DNA from: Croceibacterium_B sp035470785
GTDB lineage: Bacteria; Pseudomonadota; Alphaproteobacteria; Sphingomonadales; Sphingomonadaceae
DNA: 33,759 nt
Reading direction: 5' to 3'
Assembly (NCBI GenBank): GCA_035470785.1
Contig: DATIQN010000049.1
Span: 1 to 33,759, forward strand
Shown one piece after another: positions 33,085 to 33,759 of this stretch. Numbering within the stretch: position 1 is the stretch's first letter; every line of letters begins with the position of its first letter. A model generated the notes under the pieces. It did no database searches and was not told the DNA's origin. It saw nothing but the letters and a program-made list of their open reading frames with translations. The translations under genes were made by a program, and so were the position numbers.

Positions 33085-33423
33085 TTAGAGCGCAGTGTCG
33101 CCGGTCTCGCCGGTGCGAATTCGGGTGGCCGAGGCGAGGTCGAAGACGAAGATCTTGCCGTCGCCGATGCTGTCGGTGCTGGCGGCCTCCTGGATGGTCT
33201 CGACCACTTGCGGCGCGAGGGCATCGCTGGCGGCGATCTCGAGCTTCACCTTGGGCAGCATGTTGGTGGAGTATTCGGCGCCGCGGTAGATTTCCGTCTG
33301 GCCCTTCTGTCGCCCGAAGCCCTTGACCTCGGAAACCGTCATCCCGGCGACGCCGATGGCGCTGAGCGCTTCGCGGACCTCGTCGAGCTTGAACGGCTTG
33401 ATGATGGCGATGATGAATTTCAT
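33085..33423 (-). CDS. glnK: PII nitrogen regulatory protein GlnK
   Basis: A 112-residue PII signal protein. It has the start KFIIAIIKPFKLDEVREAL, a T-loop GQTEIYRGAEY with the uridylylation site Tyr51, the B-loop TDSIGDGKIFVFDL and C-terminal RIRTGETGDTAL. It senses ATP/ADP and 2-oxoglutarate. It is named GlnK, not GlnB, because amtB follows directly; sequence alone does not separate them. A strong ribosome site (GAGGGG, six-base spacing) is present. Confidence 0.94.
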   Translation of the reverse strand: MKFIIAIIKPFKLDEVREALSAIGVAGMTVSEVKGFGRQKGQTEIYRGAEYSTNMLPKVKLEIAASDALAPQVVETIQEAASTDSIGDGKIFVFDLASATRIRTGETGDTAL

Positions 33424-33470
33424 CACAAACCCCTCTTGCTTACCGGATCGATCCCGGCCGGGGTTATCTA

Positions 33471-33487
33471 AGCAACAAGCGTGCCAG
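33471..33487 (-). promoter_or_regulatory. Sigma-54 promoter of glnK-amtB
   Basis: On the minus strand, CTGGCACGCTTGTTGCT matches the RpoN consensus YTGGCACG-N4-TTGCW at every defined base. Start predicted near 33459, giving about a 36-nt leader before the glnK ATG. An NtrC enhancer is expected upstream but I could not fix one. Confidence 0.88.
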
Positions 33488-33568
33488 TTTATGTTGCGTT
33501 GCAATATAAGCGTTTAAAAGTGCTCGCATTCGCTGCCTTCGCCTCGCGAATAAGCAACTGCCCAATAT

Positions 33569-33759
33569 TTAGGCAGTGATGCTGAGCTGCGCTGTAACTG
33601 GGAGGTGATCCGACGCAACCGCCGCCAGCGCGCTGTGGTGGACGCGCGTGCCTTCGCAGCGCCATTCGCGCGAGTGGACGATGCGGTCGAGCTGGGCGAG
33701 CGGGCGGCGGCTGGGATAGCTGCGTCCGGGCGAAAGAACGGTCCAGCCGTCACCGAACG
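33569..33759 (-). CDS. Endonuclease/exonuclease/phosphatase family, 3' end
   Basis: Only the last 63 residues are in the window; the 5' end lies beyond it. The frame reads GDGWTVLSPGRSYPSRRPLA, then QLDRIVHSREWRC and finally ASDHLPVTAQLSI before the stop. The D-R-I and Ser-Asp-His-x-Pro motifs are the C-terminal catalytic signature of the EEP superfamily (exonuclease III/DNase I/phosphatase fold). Substrate class cannot be told from this piece. It ends about 80 nt upstream of the glnK sigma-54 promoter. Confidence 0.82.
   Translation of the reverse strand, partial: FGDGWTVLSPGRSYPSRRPLAQLDRIVHSREWRCEGTRVHHSALAAVASDHLPVTAQLSITA

Overview
The window is GC-rich chromosomal DNA from an alphaproteobacterium, most likely of the order Sphingomonadales. 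The clearest markers are a Sphingomonas-type serine palmitoyltransferase next to its own acyl carrier protein, the cell-cycle regulators CtrA and DivK, a double cold-shock-domain protein with a glycine-rich N-terminus, and a DksA with an eroded zinc finger. No rRNA, tRNA, CRISPR array or intact mobile element was seen. This is core chromosome with a few scars: a phage/GTA portal remnant, a broken Sel1-like gene and small palindromic repeats.

Layout. 1-5.6 kb: 3' end of ctrA with a strong terminator, then trmB, a secreted L,D-transpeptidase and an SDR reductase on the plus strand, converging on maeB. 5.7-10.4 kb: mutS (+) converges with a minus-strand operon gluQ > HIG1 membrane protein > PduO-type cobalamin adenosyltransferase > small acidic protein. 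10.5-11.6 kb: an HNH endonuclease, a dispersed-type palindrome and a degraded Sel1-like gene. 11.6-13.6 kb: kynA-kynU for tryptophan breakdown. 13.7-16.6 kb: minus-strand pilZ > solute-binding lipoprotein > DUF4112 group, then dksA. 16.9-20.7 kb: a small Sel1 protein (+) faces a minus-strand run DUF3572 > HAD > RidA > GDPD (start and stop codons overlapping) > FemAB-like protein. 20.8-24.4 kb: divK, acyl carrier protein, spt and a secreted TPR protein (+). 24.4-30.7 kb: minus-strand FMN reductase, YqaA/VTT membrane protein, portal remnant (+), queC, and argD-argF-hslO behind a cold-shock gene. 30.8-33.8 kb: a DUF442-type phosphatase/rhodanese-like gene (+), then glnK-amtB (-) behind a textbook sigma-54 promoter, and the 3' end of an endonuclease/exonuclease/phosphatase-family gene.

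How it fits together. Nitrogen control (glnK-amtB) and arginine synthesis (argD-argF) lie within a few kb of each other. The sphingolipid entry enzyme and its carrier sit directly behind divK. The divK promoter can be read as a -35/-10 pair with a perfect DnaA box in the spacer and a near-perfect one just after the -10. Candidate CtrA boxes precede the PilZ gene and the small Sel1 gene. The least explained items are the DnaA-box/divK promoter, an isolated consensus sigma-70 promoter aimed antisense into the FemAB-like gene, the pilZ-lipoprotein-DUF4112 group, and two look-alike terminators about 190 nt apart behind amtB. Every functional statement comes from reading motifs by eye; no database search was run.
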